Assembly: GCA_002789465.1 (NCBI GenBank)
Contig: PFTH01000204.1
Location: 1 to 19,551, forward strand
Source of the DNA: Candidatus Roizmanbacteria bacterium CG_4_9_14_0_8_um_filter_34_12
Lineage (GTDB): Bacteria > Patescibacteriota > Microgenomatia > UBA1406 > GWC2-37-13
Direction of reading: 5' to 3'
Length of the DNA stretch: 19,551 nt
This document shows, piece after piece, positions 1 through 7,302 of this stretch. Under the pieces are notes generated by a model. That model saw nothing but the letters and a program-made list of their open reading frames with translations, searched no databases and was not told where the DNA came from. The position numbers and the translations under genes are program-made. How positions within the stretch are numbered: position 1 is the first letter of the stretch; every line of letters starts with the position of its first letter.

Positions 1-11
1 GAATTTATAAT

Positions 12-380
12 TTAGAATTCATAATTTTTTAGAATTTGTTTAAGTGCGTCTAAAGGTAAAAGCGCACACTTTAAACGATTAATCCCTAAATCAATCCCTA
101 ACATTTTAATAATAAAGTCTCGATTCAGTTTTCGCAACTGCTCTTTCGTTTTTCCTTTAACGTTTTCTGTCAATAAAGACGCACTTGCAATAGAAATCGC
201 GCAACCTTTTGCTTGAAAACTAATTTCTTTAATTTTTTTTTCCTGAATATTTATATATAAAGTAATTTCATCTCCACAAAATGGATTATTTAATTTAACT
301 GAATGTTGGAACTGCTTAAGTTTTCCAAAATTACGCGGATTTTGGTAATGATCAATGATGGTTTCTTTGTATATATTCAT
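12..380 (-). CDS. sufU: SufU/IscU-type iron-sulfur cluster scaffold or sulfur-transfer protein
   Basis: This 122-residue protein should accept sulfur from the SufS cysteine desulfurase encoded just upstream and pass it to cluster assembly. The family's metal/sulfur ligands are visible: Cys35 and Asp37 in NNPFCGDE, Cys60 in AKGCAISIASAS, and Cys105 in NRLKCALLPLDAL. The RxKCA form of the last motif, with Lys rather than His before the Cys, is SufU-like. Cys60 and Cys105 are only 45 residues apart, close to IscU spacing, and lack the roughly 20-residue insert typical of SufU. It is the last visible gene of the suf operon, 35 bases after sufS. No Shine-Dalgarno sequence precedes the ATG. The family assignment is firm; whether it is a scaffold or a Zn-dependent sulfurtransferase cannot be decided here. 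Confidence 0.9.
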   Translation of the reverse strand: MNIYKETIIDHYQNPRNFGKLKQFQHSVKLNNPFCGDEITLYINIQEKKIKEISFQAKGCAISIASASLLTENVKGKTKEQLRKLNRDFIIKMLGIDLGINRLKCALLPLDALKQILKNYEF

Positions 381-415
381 GTTTTTAATAAGAAAAGTAA
401 GTATTGCTTCATGTT

Positions 416-1639
416 TTATCCTAATACTTTAGTTACTTTCTTTAACCCATCAATCAATCTGACAACGTCTTTTACATCATTATAAATATAAAAACTCGCT
501 CTGACTGTGGCTAATACTTTAAGTCTCTGGTGCAAAGGCATAGCGCAATGATGACCAGCTCGAACACAAATCCCTTCATCAGCTAGAATCTGAGCGATAT
601 CATGGGGGTGGAAATGATTAAGGGAAAATGAAACTATACCGCATTTTTTTTGTAAATTTTTCGGACCAAATATTTTGATTTTTTTTCCAAACGTTTGATT
701 TAACAACTTATAACAATAAGAAGTTAACTCCTCTTCATGTTTTAATATATTATTCAACCCGATTTTTTCTAAAAATTTTATTGCTTCTTTTAAAGCTATT
801 ACTTGTCCTATGGCCGGTGTACCGGCTTCGAATTTATGAGGTGGATTTTTAAATGTTGTTCTCTCAATATAAACTTCACTTATCATATCTCCACCATACA
901 TAAAAGGAGACATTTCTTTAAAGATTTTTTCTTTTCCCCAAAGTACCCCAACGCCAGTTGGCCCCAACATTTTATGGGAAGAAAAAACTAAAAAATCAGC
1001 TCCCAAATCCTGAACATCAATTTTTAAATGAGGTATTGCTTGCGCTGCGTCAACTATAACAATAATTTTCGGATTTATTCTCTTTACTTCAAGAATTATT
1101 TGTTTAACTGGATTAATCGTGCCGAGAACATTTGAAATATAGGTTAACGTTAATATTTTGGTTTTTCTCGTAATTATTTTGTTCCAATTTATTTCTAAAT
1201 ATCCTTCATCATTAATGTCTAGAACTTTAAATATTACCCCTGTTTCTGAAGATAACACTTGCCAAGGAACAAAATTTGAATGGTGCTCCATTATTGTGGT
1301 AACTATTTCATCTTCCTTTTTTATTATTTTCCTTCCTAATGAATAAGTAAGTAAATTTAAGGATTCGGTTGCATTTCTAGTGAAAACAATTTCTTCAGGT
1401 TTATTTGCATTGATAAATTTTGACACTATTTGCCTAGTTTCCTCAAATTCAATCGTGCTTTTTTCAGAAAGAGGATAAATTCCTCGAAAAACATTAACTC
1501 CGTATTGCTGGTAATACTCAATTTCTTTATCAATCACCTGTTTTGGTTTCAATGAACTAGCCGGAGAATCAAGATAAACTAAATCAGGATGGTTCTGAAA
1601 AATCGGAAATTGTTTTTTAATGTCTTTGATGTTTAGCAT
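416..1639 (-). CDS. sufS: Cysteine desulfurase SufS (group II, PLP-dependent)
   Basis: This 407-residue enzyme removes sulfur from L-cysteine to give alanine and a protein-bound persulfide for Fe-S cluster assembly. Visible landmarks are His120 in MEHHSN, which stacks on PLP; Asp197 and Gln200 in VDAAQAIPH; the PLP Schiff-base Lys223 in FSSHKMLGPTG; the persulfide Cys365 in RAGHHCAMPLHQ; and the substrate-binding Arg380 in ATVRASFYIYN. The length and the short loop around the active Cys match group II (SufS/CsdA) enzymes, which usually need a partner acceptor, here the SufU-like protein encoded next. It lies in the suf operon. The gap between sufD and sufS is almost entirely a palindromic repeat. 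Confidence 0.96.
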   Translation of the reverse strand: MLNIKDIKKQFPIFQNHPDLVYLDSPASSLKPKQVIDKEIEYYQQYGVNVFRGIYPLSEKSTIEFEETRQIVSKFINANKPEEIVFTRNATESLNLLTYSLGRKIIKKEDEIVTTIMEHHSNFVPWQVLSSETGVIFKVLDINDEGYLEINWNKIITRKTKILTLTYISNVLGTINPVKQIILEVKRINPKIIVIVDAAQAIPHLKIDVQDLGADFLVFSSHKMLGPTGVGVLWGKEKIFKEMSPFMYGGDMISEVYIERTTFKNPPHKFEAGTPAIGQVIALKEAIKFLEKIGLNNILKHEEELTSYCYKLLNQTFGKKIKIFGPKNLQKKCGIVSFSLNHFHPHDIAQILADEGICVRAGHHCAMPLHQRLKVLATVRASFYIYNDVKDVVRLIDGLKKVTKVLG

Positions 1640-1657
1640 ATTACCTATATTTAACTA

Positions 1658-1786
1658 TGTCATTGCGAGGATTACTAGACGTAGTTATAATCCCGAGCAC
1701 ACTCAAGGAACAATCTCACTACTAATAAGACGTCCTATATTAACGGGATTGCTTCACTCTCGACTACGCTCCAGTTTACAATGATA
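1658..1786. repeat. Palindromic dispersed repeat, copy 1 (degenerate)
   Basis: The left end is TGTCATTGCGAG at 1658-1669. The right end (acaatgata, 1778-1786) is a decayed form of its reverse complement. The element shares an exact 20-base block (1736-1755, in inverse orientation) with the copy at 10375-10494. It fills the gap between sufD and sufS, and its right end overlaps the last codons and stop of sufD. It has no ORF, so it is MITE- or REP-like and non-autonomous. Confidence 0.75.
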
Positions 1787-2342
1787 ATTTGTAATTCACA
1801 TCATAAATTCTTATTTTATCAATAATTTCCGAGATGAATCCATTAATCAAACACGCCTGTGCTTGTTTTTTTGACAAACTACGCATTTGCAACAATAATA
1901 ATTGATCTTTATCCAGTTGACCAGTGGTTGAACTATGTGTACAAAAAACATCATTGGCGAGAATTTCTAAATCCGGTTTCGAAGATACAAAGCAACCATC
2001 TGACATTAAGATATTTTGGTTTTTTTGATATGCGTGGGATTTTTGAGCGTTTTTGTCAATTCGAATTAATCCCTGATAATTAAACTTAGCTTGATCATAA
2101 AAAACTCCTTTGATTAATAAATTAGATTTTGATTTTGGCACTAAATGATTTTGAGAAGTTTGTAATATAAAGTTATCTTTCTTATTTCCAATATATGTTC
2201 CCATAATTTCCAAATTAACCCCACTTGTATTAATATTGAAATTATATTTTCCTGATAAATTATAAAAATACACAAAATAATCACCCGGTTTACTAAAGTT
2301 AAAGTTTATTTCTTTCGTTTGGTTTAGGTTAATTAAATGCAT
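1776..2342 (-). CDS. sufD: Short SufD-like protein (SufBD C-terminal domain only)
   Basis: This 188-residue protein matches the C-terminal part of SufD, the SufB partner in the SufBC2D scaffold that receives sulfur and builds clusters. The diagnostic block runs from about residue 92 to 170. It holds GLIRIDKNAQKSHAYQ, then LEILANDVFCTHSSTTGQLDKDQL with the conserved Cys-Thr-His motif (its His corresponds to a functionally important SufD histidine), then SLSKKQAQACLINGFISEII. Standard SufD proteins are about 400-450 residues. Here the N-terminal helical domain and much of the beta-helix are absent. No upstream in-frame continuation is seen, because the preceding 147 bases are an AT-rich inverted repeat. 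The final codons and stop lie in the right end of a dispersed repeat, so the native C-terminus may also be altered. It could be a functional minimal SufD or a decaying remnant; the well-kept motif block favours function. Confidence 0.8.
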   Translation of the reverse strand: MHLINLNQTKEINFNFSKPGDYFVYFYNLSGKYNFNINTSGVNLEIMGTYIGNKKDNFILQTSQNHLVPKSKSNLLIKGVFYDQAKFNYQGLIRIDKNAQKSHAYQKNQNILMSDGCFVSSKPDLEILANDVFCTHSSTTGQLDKDQLLLLQMRSLSKKQAQACLINGFISEIIDKIRIYDVNYKLSL

Positions 2343-2489
2343 ATGATAATAAATTCAAATTACAAAAATCAAAGATTCAAATCAATATCAAAGAATAAAT
2401 TACAAATTTTAAATAAAATAAATTATTTTTGTCATTTGGGTTTTGGATTTGATTTGTTATTTGGATTTTGTTATTTGTATTTTATATTG
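2343..2489. repeat. AT-rich imperfect inverted repeat between sufB and sufD
   Basis: The left arm (about 2350-2403) and the right arm (about 2431-2484) are imperfect reverse complements of each other, around an AT-rich centre of about 27 bases. The right arm also contains an internal period of about 20 bases (TTTGTCATTTGG, then TTTGTTATTTGG). In RNA this could form a long hairpin between the two cistrons. Short ORFs across it are low-complexity and not credible. Confidence 0.65.
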
Positions 2490-3848
2490 CTAGCCTACAC
2501 TCCCACTCATCTCCAAATTAATCAGTCGATTAAGCTCAATTGAATATTCCAGTGGAATTTCTTTTACAACTGGTTCAATAAAGCCATTAACCAGCAAACC
2601 TTCTGCTTGATTTTTATCAATCCCTCTTGAACTTAAATAAAATATTTTTTCCTGTCCCAATTTTTCAACTGTTGCTTCGTGTTGAACTTGTGTATCTGAA
2701 TTTTTGATCTTCATGGTTGGATAGGTGTCACTTCGTGATTTTTCATCAATTAAAAGAGCATCACAGGTGACATAAGTTGAAGATTGTTTTGCTTCAGGCC
2801 TAATCTGAACTAGTCCGCGATATGATGTTCTTCCTCCTTCTTTTGCAATTGATTTGGAAATGATCCGCGAACTGGTTTGGGGTGCAAAATGAATCATTTT
2901 TGCTCCGGCATCCAGATACTGACCAGCTGATGCAAAAGCAATGGATAAAACTTCGCCGCGTGCCCCTTTTCCCATTAAATAAACGCTGGGGTATTTCATT
3001 GTTAAAGCACTTCCTAAATTGCAGTCAACCCACTCCATCAACCCATTTTCTTCAACATTCGCTCGTTTTGTGACAAGATTATAAATATTCTTACTCCAAT
3101 TTTGAACCGTTGTATAACGTACGCGTGCATTTTTTTTAATAAAAACTTCAACAACTGCAGCGTGCAAAGATACTGTCGTATAGATTGGCGCTGTACAACC
3201 TTCAATATAATGCACCTCGCTATCTTTTTCTGCGATTATTAATGTTCTTTCAAACTGACCAAATCTTTCTGCATTAATCCGGAAATATGCCTGAAGTGGT
3301 AATTTCAATTTGACTCCTCTTGGAATATACACAAAACTTCCTCCAGACCAAACCGCAGTATTTAAAGCAGCAAATTTATTATCTTGTGAGGGAATCAATT
3401 TTCCAAAATATTCCTTAACAATTGTAGGATACTTTTTTAAAGCTGTATCCATGTCACAAAAAATCACACCTTTTTTATCCAATTCTTTCTTAATGCTTTC
3501 ATAAACCACTTCCGATTCATATTGCGCGCTCACTCCTGCTAAAAACTTCTTTTCTGCCTCAGGAACACCAATTTTATCGTAAGTATCTTTTATTTCCTTA
3601 GGTAAATCATTCCATAAACCAACGGGTTTATCTGTTGATTTAATGTAGTATGTGATTTTGTTAAAATCCAATTTTTTTAAATCTGGACCCCATTTTGGTA
3701 ATGCTTTGTTTGCAAATATTTTATATGCTTTCAATCTTTCCTCCAACATCCAACTTGGTTCTTTTTTCCACCTCGAAAGTTTATTAATAAAATCCGTAGA
3801 AATACCCTGCTTAACTTTATATTGATTATTTTCCAGAGTTTTTTTCAT
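2490..3848 (-). CDS. sufB: SufB, Fe-S cluster scaffold subunit
   Basis: SufB is the cluster-building subunit of the SufBCD complex. The protein is full length at 452 residues from the chosen start. The N-terminal region (KQGISTDFINKLSRWKKEPSWMLEERL) is typical of SufB. The beta-helix core includes VWSGGSFVYIPRGVKLKLPLQ and the conserved IIAEKDSEVHYIEGCTAP. The C-terminal block runs QVQHEATVEKLGQEKIFYLSSRGIDKNQ and then NGFIEPVVKEIPLEYSIELNRL. The Cys in VTCDALLI lies 91 residues from the end, where the cluster-assembly Cys of E. coli SufB (Cys405) is expected. An upstream ATG in the same frame at 3887 would add 13 residues deep inside sufC; I prefer the ATG at 3848, which gives a 23-base overlap with sufC and a normal SufB N-terminus. 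It is translationally coupled to sufC. Confidence 0.95.
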   Translation of the reverse strand: MKKTLENNQYKVKQGISTDFINKLSRWKKEPSWMLEERLKAYKIFANKALPKWGPDLKKLDFNKITYYIKSTDKPVGLWNDLPKEIKDTYDKIGVPEAEKKFLAGVSAQYESEVVYESIKKELDKKGVIFCDMDTALKKYPTIVKEYFGKLIPSQDNKFAALNTAVWSGGSFVYIPRGVKLKLPLQAYFRINAERFGQFERTLIIAEKDSEVHYIEGCTAPIYTTVSLHAAVVEVFIKKNARVRYTTVQNWSKNIYNLVTKRANVEENGLMEWVDCNLGSALTMKYPSVYLMGKGARGEVLSIAFASAGQYLDAGAKMIHFAPQTSSRIISKSIAKEGGRTSYRGLVQIRPEAKQSSTYVTCDALLIDEKSRSDTYPTMKIKNSDTQVQHEATVEKLGQEKIFYLSSRGIDKNQAEGLLVNGFIEPVVKEIPLEYSIELNRLINLEMSGSVG

Positions 3849-4542
3849 AACCTGTGTTTTCAATTTGCTGTGCCAATTCCCAACCACCAGTTTGCTTTAA
3901 AACCCCTTTTGATAAAATCAATACTTTATCTGGTTTAAAATATTGAAAAATACGATTGTAATGTGTGATTACAATATAAGTACGATTTTTTTGATACTTT
4001 TTCATCACTTTAGCAATAATTTTTAACGAATCAACATCAACTCCGGTATCAATTTCATCAAAAATCATGACTTTTGGCTGTAAGATTAGACCTTGTAATA
4101 ATTCTAGCTTTTTTCTTTCTCCACCTGATGCACCTTCGTTTAGGGGACGTTTTACTAACTCTTCTTTAATTACTAATTCTTTTGATAGGTGTTTGATTTT
4201 ATTGTTCAAATCTATCGGTGAAATTTTCCCGCGCAACGCGACCCGCATCATTTGAAATAATGACACACCGTTTAAAACCAAAGGGGACTGGAATGATAGG
4301 AATAACCCGGCTTTTGATCGTTTATCAGGAGACAAATCTTGGATATACTGGTTGTTTAATGTTATTTTTCCAGATTTTATTTGATAAACCGGATGTCCTG
4401 CAAGGGCTAAGGCTAATGTTGACTTACCTGAACCGTTTGGACCCATGATGGCATATATTTTTCCTTTTTCAAAAAGATATGAAAAATCTTTAATGATAAT
4501 CTTGTCCTTAACGGCAATCGTTAACTTATTAATCGATAACAT
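3826..4542 (-). CDS. sufC: SufC, ABC-type ATPase of the SUF complex
   Basis: This 238-residue soluble ABC ATPase drives conformational change of SufB/SufD during cluster assembly. The Walker A GPNGSGKS is at 34-41, the Q-loop FQSP is around residue 85, and the signature region EGASGGERKK is around 136-145, where SufC has a variant of LSGGQ. The Walker B VMIFDEIDTGVD is around 158-169 with the catalytic Glu, and the switch His is in VITHYNRI near 194. The SufC-specific DEIDTGVDVDSLK motif separates it from transporter ATPases. It starts 4 bases after the stop of the Rrf2 regulator gene and overlaps sufB, so the three are co-transcribed. Confidence 0.96.
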   Translation of the reverse strand: MLSINKLTIAVKDKIIIKDFSYLFEKGKIYAIMGPNGSGKSTLALALAGHPVYQIKSGKITLNNQYIQDLSPDKRSKAGLFLSFQSPLVLNGVSLFQMMRVALRGKISPIDLNNKIKHLSKELVIKEELVKRPLNEGASGGERKKLELLQGLILQPKVMIFDEIDTGVDVDSLKIIAKVMKKYQKNRTYIVITHYNRIFQYFKPDKVLILSKGVLKQTGGWELAQQIENTGYEKNSGK

Positions 4543-4545
4543 ATT

Positions 4546-4938
4546 TTATTTGAATAATTCAAGCAGTTTGATTTTTTTTAATTGAGAAGATACCAATAGA
4601 TTCAGTCTTTTTTGGAGAAAGTTTTTATGTTGACAAATTGCTTCATATTCACATGAACCGGTTTTACATGAACAAAAATTAACTTCCCCGGAAAATATTT
4701 TTAAATAGTCAAATAATGTAATTGAATTTATTTTTTTGGTTATCACATATCCACCAACCCTTCCTTCTTTACTTTTTAAAAGACCATTATGAACCAAGGT
4801 CGCAGCTATCCTAGCTAAAAATCTTTGTGGTAGTTTGGTTATTTTGATCAAGCTTGAAAGCGGCATTTGCTTATCTTCTTTGATTAATAAAGACAAAGTA
4901 ATCAGTCCGTAGTCAGCTTGTTTAGGTAAATTGAACAT
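4546..4938 (-). CDS. Rrf2-family transcriptional regulator of the suf operon, likely Fe-S sensing
   Basis: This 130-residue protein has an Rrf2 winged-helix domain: QADYGLITLSLLIKE at the N-terminus, the recognition helix around LPQRFLARIAATLVHNGLLKSKEGRVGGY (36-64), and the GGY beta-wing. A Cys cluster follows (Cys89, Cys91, Cys96, Cys102, then His104), resembling the three-Cys plus His region through which IscR-type regulators bind a [2Fe-2S] cluster. It is the first gene of the suf operon, placed like IscR or SufR, so autoregulation of cluster biosynthesis by iron or cluster status is likely. The family is clear from sequence. The cluster ligation and the target are inferred from family knowledge and position. 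Confidence 0.9.
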   Translation of the reverse strand: MFNLPKQADYGLITLSLLIKEDKQMPLSSLIKITKLPQRFLARIAATLVHNGLLKSKEGRVGGYVITKKINSITLFDYLKIFSGEVNFCSCKTGSCEYEAICQHKNFLQKRLNLLVSSQLKKIKLLELFK

Positions 4939-4939
4939 A

Positions 4940-4955
4940 TACTATATGTGTAGTA
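4940..4955 (-). promoter_or_regulatory. Candidate operator/promoter of the suf operon
   Basis: A 5-base inverted repeat, TACTA-N6-TAGTA, lies one base before the regulator's ATG. It overlaps a -10-like TATAGT (minus strand, 4946-4941), although that hexamer sits very close to the ATG for a normal start point. The position suits an Rrf2 operator that blocks its own promoter. The repeat is short and does not match the E. coli IscR consensus, so this is a tentative site. Confidence 0.3.
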
Positions 4956-5007
4956 GTTTATCAAATCCTAAAATAAAAGCAAGGAGGAAAACACATTGAT
5001 CTAATAA

Positions 5008-5824
5008 TTATTTTTTCCGCATTATAAAAAGATACTTAAAACCTCTTAAATAAAAATTATATTGTCTTGCTCGATTATGCCAAAGACTAGTATTTGATGT
5101 TTGATTATGACGAGTTAAACAAATTAAATCAACAGGTTCGAAATATTTTTCTAATCTTTGCCAAAGTAAAAACCCAACAGGAGTAAATTTCTTTTTAATC
5201 CATTGATCAGCTATCACCCAGCCCATCGCTTTTCCTTGTTTTAAAATTCTAACAATTTCTCATGCGACTTTTTCTAACTCATCATAAAATTCCGTTTTTT
5301 CGCAAGAAATCTTGCCAATACATTCTTTGTTATTAGAATAATTTATATTGTCAGAGTATGGCGAATCAATAAATACAAAATCAACGGAATTATCTTTAAG
5401 TGGGATTTTTCGAGAATCATTTTTAATTACATCTGGCCTTACAACATTAAGGTCATATCCAATAACTTTTCGTTTTAATTCGTTTGCCACGTCAATTGTT
5501 GTTCCGCTCCCACACATCGGATCAACAAAAATCTAATCGCTTTATATCTTCGTCAGTTAGTCCATATTTTTTTAGCATTTGCTCATTTCTTAAGAATGCC
5601 CCTCGTTCCTGATGATGATTCTCTGGGTGATAATCAATGATTGAATCGGCATAACTAGAAAATAATGTCTCCCAATCCTTTTTGCTAATTTTTTTAATTT
5701 GTATTGGGAGTTCCCATTCTTTGATAAATTTTATTAATCTTTCCATTGCTTCCTCATTATCTAAAGAAGAAATACTGTTGTTTGGTTTTAATCCAACTAA
5801 TTGTAAAATTTTTCTTGTATTCAT
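5008..5824 (-). pseudogene. DNA methyltransferase (N4/N6-type), broken by a frameshift and a nonsense codon
   Basis: Three pieces join into one methyltransferase. The N-terminal piece (5522-5824) ends DEDIKRLDFC. The central piece carries motif I (VDPMCGSGTT) and a catalytic motif IV (DSPY), in frame back to a TAG at 5533-5535. The C-terminal piece begins at 5259. Removing one T from the T5 run (plus-strand A5, 5527-5531) joins the first two as KRLDFVDPMCGSGTT. The TGA at 5260-5262 interrupts the second and third pieces, which are in the same frame (ELEKVA-stop-EIVRILKQGKAMGWVIADQW); CGA (Arg) to TGA is the simplest explanation. TGA is used as a genuine terminator elsewhere in the window (exonuclease, tsaC-tsaE, secA), so recoding is unlikely. 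The gene lies 17 bases after the HNH endonuclease and was presumably its protective modification enzyme. An rRNA or orphan methyltransferase is an alternative. Confidence 0.85.
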
Positions 5825-5841
5825 AAGATTTTTATAATTAT

Positions 5842-6906
5842 TTATTTTTTAAAAACATTTTTATTATGAAATTCTAAAAACGACTTATCTGGCAAAAAAC
5901 GCTGAGGTAAAATTATTTTTTGATTTTTATAGCATAAAAAGTAATCCTTGACTGATTGGTTATCTAAATAATCATTGATACTAGTCGAAATATCTACAAT
6001 ATAATCTGGTGTTATGGAAATCAAACCTCTATCAAAAGCCCTGTCATGTAAAGTATTTAAACATAAACCGTTATGAGGATTCAAGCGATTATTAGAATCT
6101 ACAGACCAAGGTACAATATGACTCGCATTTAGCAACTCTACAAAAGGCAAACCTGTAATACAACACTTATTTTGATATGAGGATAAAACAGCGTTTCTAA
6201 AAAAGTTTTGATTAATTCTCGATTTAACAATACTATCACGTTCCTTACCTTTGGGAAATTCAGTGATATTTTTTAGTTTATTTTCAAAATCAATAATTTT
6301 ATTTTCACTTTCATATACTGTTTTTTCCCAATCATTTTTAAATAGCAACCAAATATTTTTATCCTCTTCCTCTATGTTTTCTAATGTGTCTCTGTCTGAA
6401 TCTAGCTTGGAAAAATTCTTAAATCGTTTTGTAACTTCTTTTGGTGTTTTCCCTAATAATTCAGCGAACCTAATAATATTAGCATTTTGGGAATTTATTT
6501 CATTTATTGGTATTTTGCAGTATAAGTTATATCCTGATAATAATTCTTCCCGTGACCAACTATCTGAAATTTCAGCAAGTAATGCAACAGCATTTTCAAT
6601 ATCTTCTAAATTTTCAACTACAAAACTTATCTGAAAATTATTGCCAAAACTACCAGTTGTTTCTTGTCTTTTTAAAAATTTTATTTTTCCAATATATTTT
6701 TGTTTTATGTAATCAATGTTTCCTAAACACCATACATCTATTTTTGGTTTGTTTTTTGCTAATAAAATGTAGGCAAATCTTTTTCCGCCTTTTTGATATA
6801 AACCACACCATTTATCAGTTTCAGAAACAGATAAGGCAACTATATTATTTTTAAGTCGATTCGCTATTTGATAAAAAAGTTGTTTTGAAATACTTAGTTT
6901 TTCCAT
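5842..6906 (-). CDS. HNH restriction endonuclease-like protein
   Basis: This 354-residue protein has a C-terminal HNH nuclease domain. It reads NKCCITGLP (247-253), ASHIVPW with the probable general-base His263, NPHNGLCLNTLHDRAFD (276-292) with Asn279 and His287 as metal-site residues, then GLISI. The middle (REELLSGYNLYCKIPINEINSQNANIIRFAELLGKTPKEVTKR, 119-161) is the conserved region found before HNH domains in putative type II restriction enzymes. The first 110 residues are not recognised and may read DNA sequence. It is upstream of, and presumably co-transcribed with, the methyltransferase remnant, an R-then-M layout. No disruption is visible, so it seems to have outlived its partner, or protection comes from elsewhere. 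Confidence 0.8.
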   Translation of the reverse strand: MEKLSISKQLFYQIANRLKNNIVALSVSETDKWCGLYQKGGKRFAYILLAKNKPKIDVWCLGNIDYIKQKYIGKIKFLKRQETTGSFGNNFQISFVVENLEDIENAVALLAEISDSWSREELLSGYNLYCKIPINEINSQNANIIRFAELLGKTPKEVTKRFKNFSKLDSDRDTLENIEEEDKNIWLLFKNDWEKTVYESENKIIDFENKLKNITEFPKGKERDSIVKSRINQNFFRNAVLSSYQNKCCITGLPFVELLNASHIVPWSVDSNNRLNPHNGLCLNTLHDRAFDRGLISITPDYIVDISTSINDYLDNQSVKDYFLCYKNQKIILPQRFLPDKSFLEFHNKNVFKK

Positions 6907-6917
6907 AATGTTTTTTT

Positions 6918-6945
6918 CGAATATTCAAAATCATATTGCTGTCAA
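6918..6945 (-). promoter_or_regulatory. Candidate promoter of the HNH endonuclease gene
   Basis: A perfect -35 TTGACA (minus strand, 6945-6940) is followed after 16 bases by TATTCG (6923-6918), a weak -10. The ATG is 11 bases further on. No Shine-Dalgarno sequence is present. Confidence 0.45.
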
Positions 6946-7157
6946 CTGGCGTAAGTTAGCATACTTGTATTAAATAATATAAGACATGAATATCCTTTCT
7001 TGTTTTATCAGCGAATGACCAAGAATGATCGATTTTAATCTTTGAAAATGTTTTCTGTATTTCATATAGTAACATTATGTTTCTATTATAACGGTTTTAT
7101 AAAAAAATTTAGTAGCAATTTAAATCATTTTTGCTATATTAGTCATAGAGACGAACC

Positions 7158-7183
7158 TTCCCCGAGCAATCGGGGGATTTTTT
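7158..7183 (+). terminator. Intrinsic terminator with GCAA tetraloop, unit 1
   Basis: The stem is TTCCCCGA (7158-7165) with TCGGGGGA (7170-7177), including one G-T pair, closed by a GCAA (GNRA) loop and followed by six T. A -10-like TATATT lies at 7135-7140. No plus-strand gene precedes it, so it would end a very short transcript of about 40 bases or stop read-through. Confidence 0.7.
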
Positions 7184-7220
7184 ATAGCTCAATTTCCCCT
7201 TTTAATTTTTTCAAATGCGA

Positions 7221-7226
7221 TTGACA
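7221..7226 (+). promoter_or_regulatory. Candidate -35 upstream of terminator unit 2
   Basis: A perfect TTGACA lies 40 bases before the second GCAA hairpin. Possible -10 hexamers with 17-19 base spacing (TCTATT, TATTAA) overlap around 7244-7251. If it is active, the product would be an RNA of roughly 35 bases ending at the hairpin. Confidence 0.35.
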
Positions 7227-7266
7227 TTAGTTTTTTTGTATGTTCTATTAATTATGTTTTACTGTA

Positions 7267-7292
7267 CCGTCGAGCAATCGGCGGGTTTTTTT
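7267..7292 (+). terminator. Intrinsic terminator with GCAA tetraloop, unit 2
   Basis: The stem is CCGTCGA (7267-7273) with TCGGCGG (7278-7284), with one internal G-T pair, the same GCAA loop as unit 1, and seven T after it. The stem-loop core CGAGCAATCG, the T run and the trailing GCTC are shared with unit 1, which lies 108 bases upstream. This suggests duplication of a promoter-plus-hairpin unit. Confidence 0.7.
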
Positions 7293-7302
7293 ATCTGCTC
7301 TT

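Noticed and set aside
2337..2543. 68-codon plus-strand reading frame over the sufB/sufD gap
   Set aside because: It is a translation of the AT-rich inverted repeat, running into the opposite strand of sufB.
3849..3887. Upstream ATG extending sufB by 13 residues
   Set aside because: The added residues are an out-of-frame reading of the sufC end and do not resemble a SufB N-terminus.
5260..5262. TGA read as an amino acid (alternative code 25, UGA as Gly)
   Set aside because: TGA ends the exonuclease, the tsaC-tsaE fusion and secA at the expected protein ends, and no other gene here has an internal TGA.
7042..7224. 60-codon plus-strand reading frame
   Set aside because: It reads through the first GCAA hairpin and T run, has no recognisable protein pattern and no start signal.
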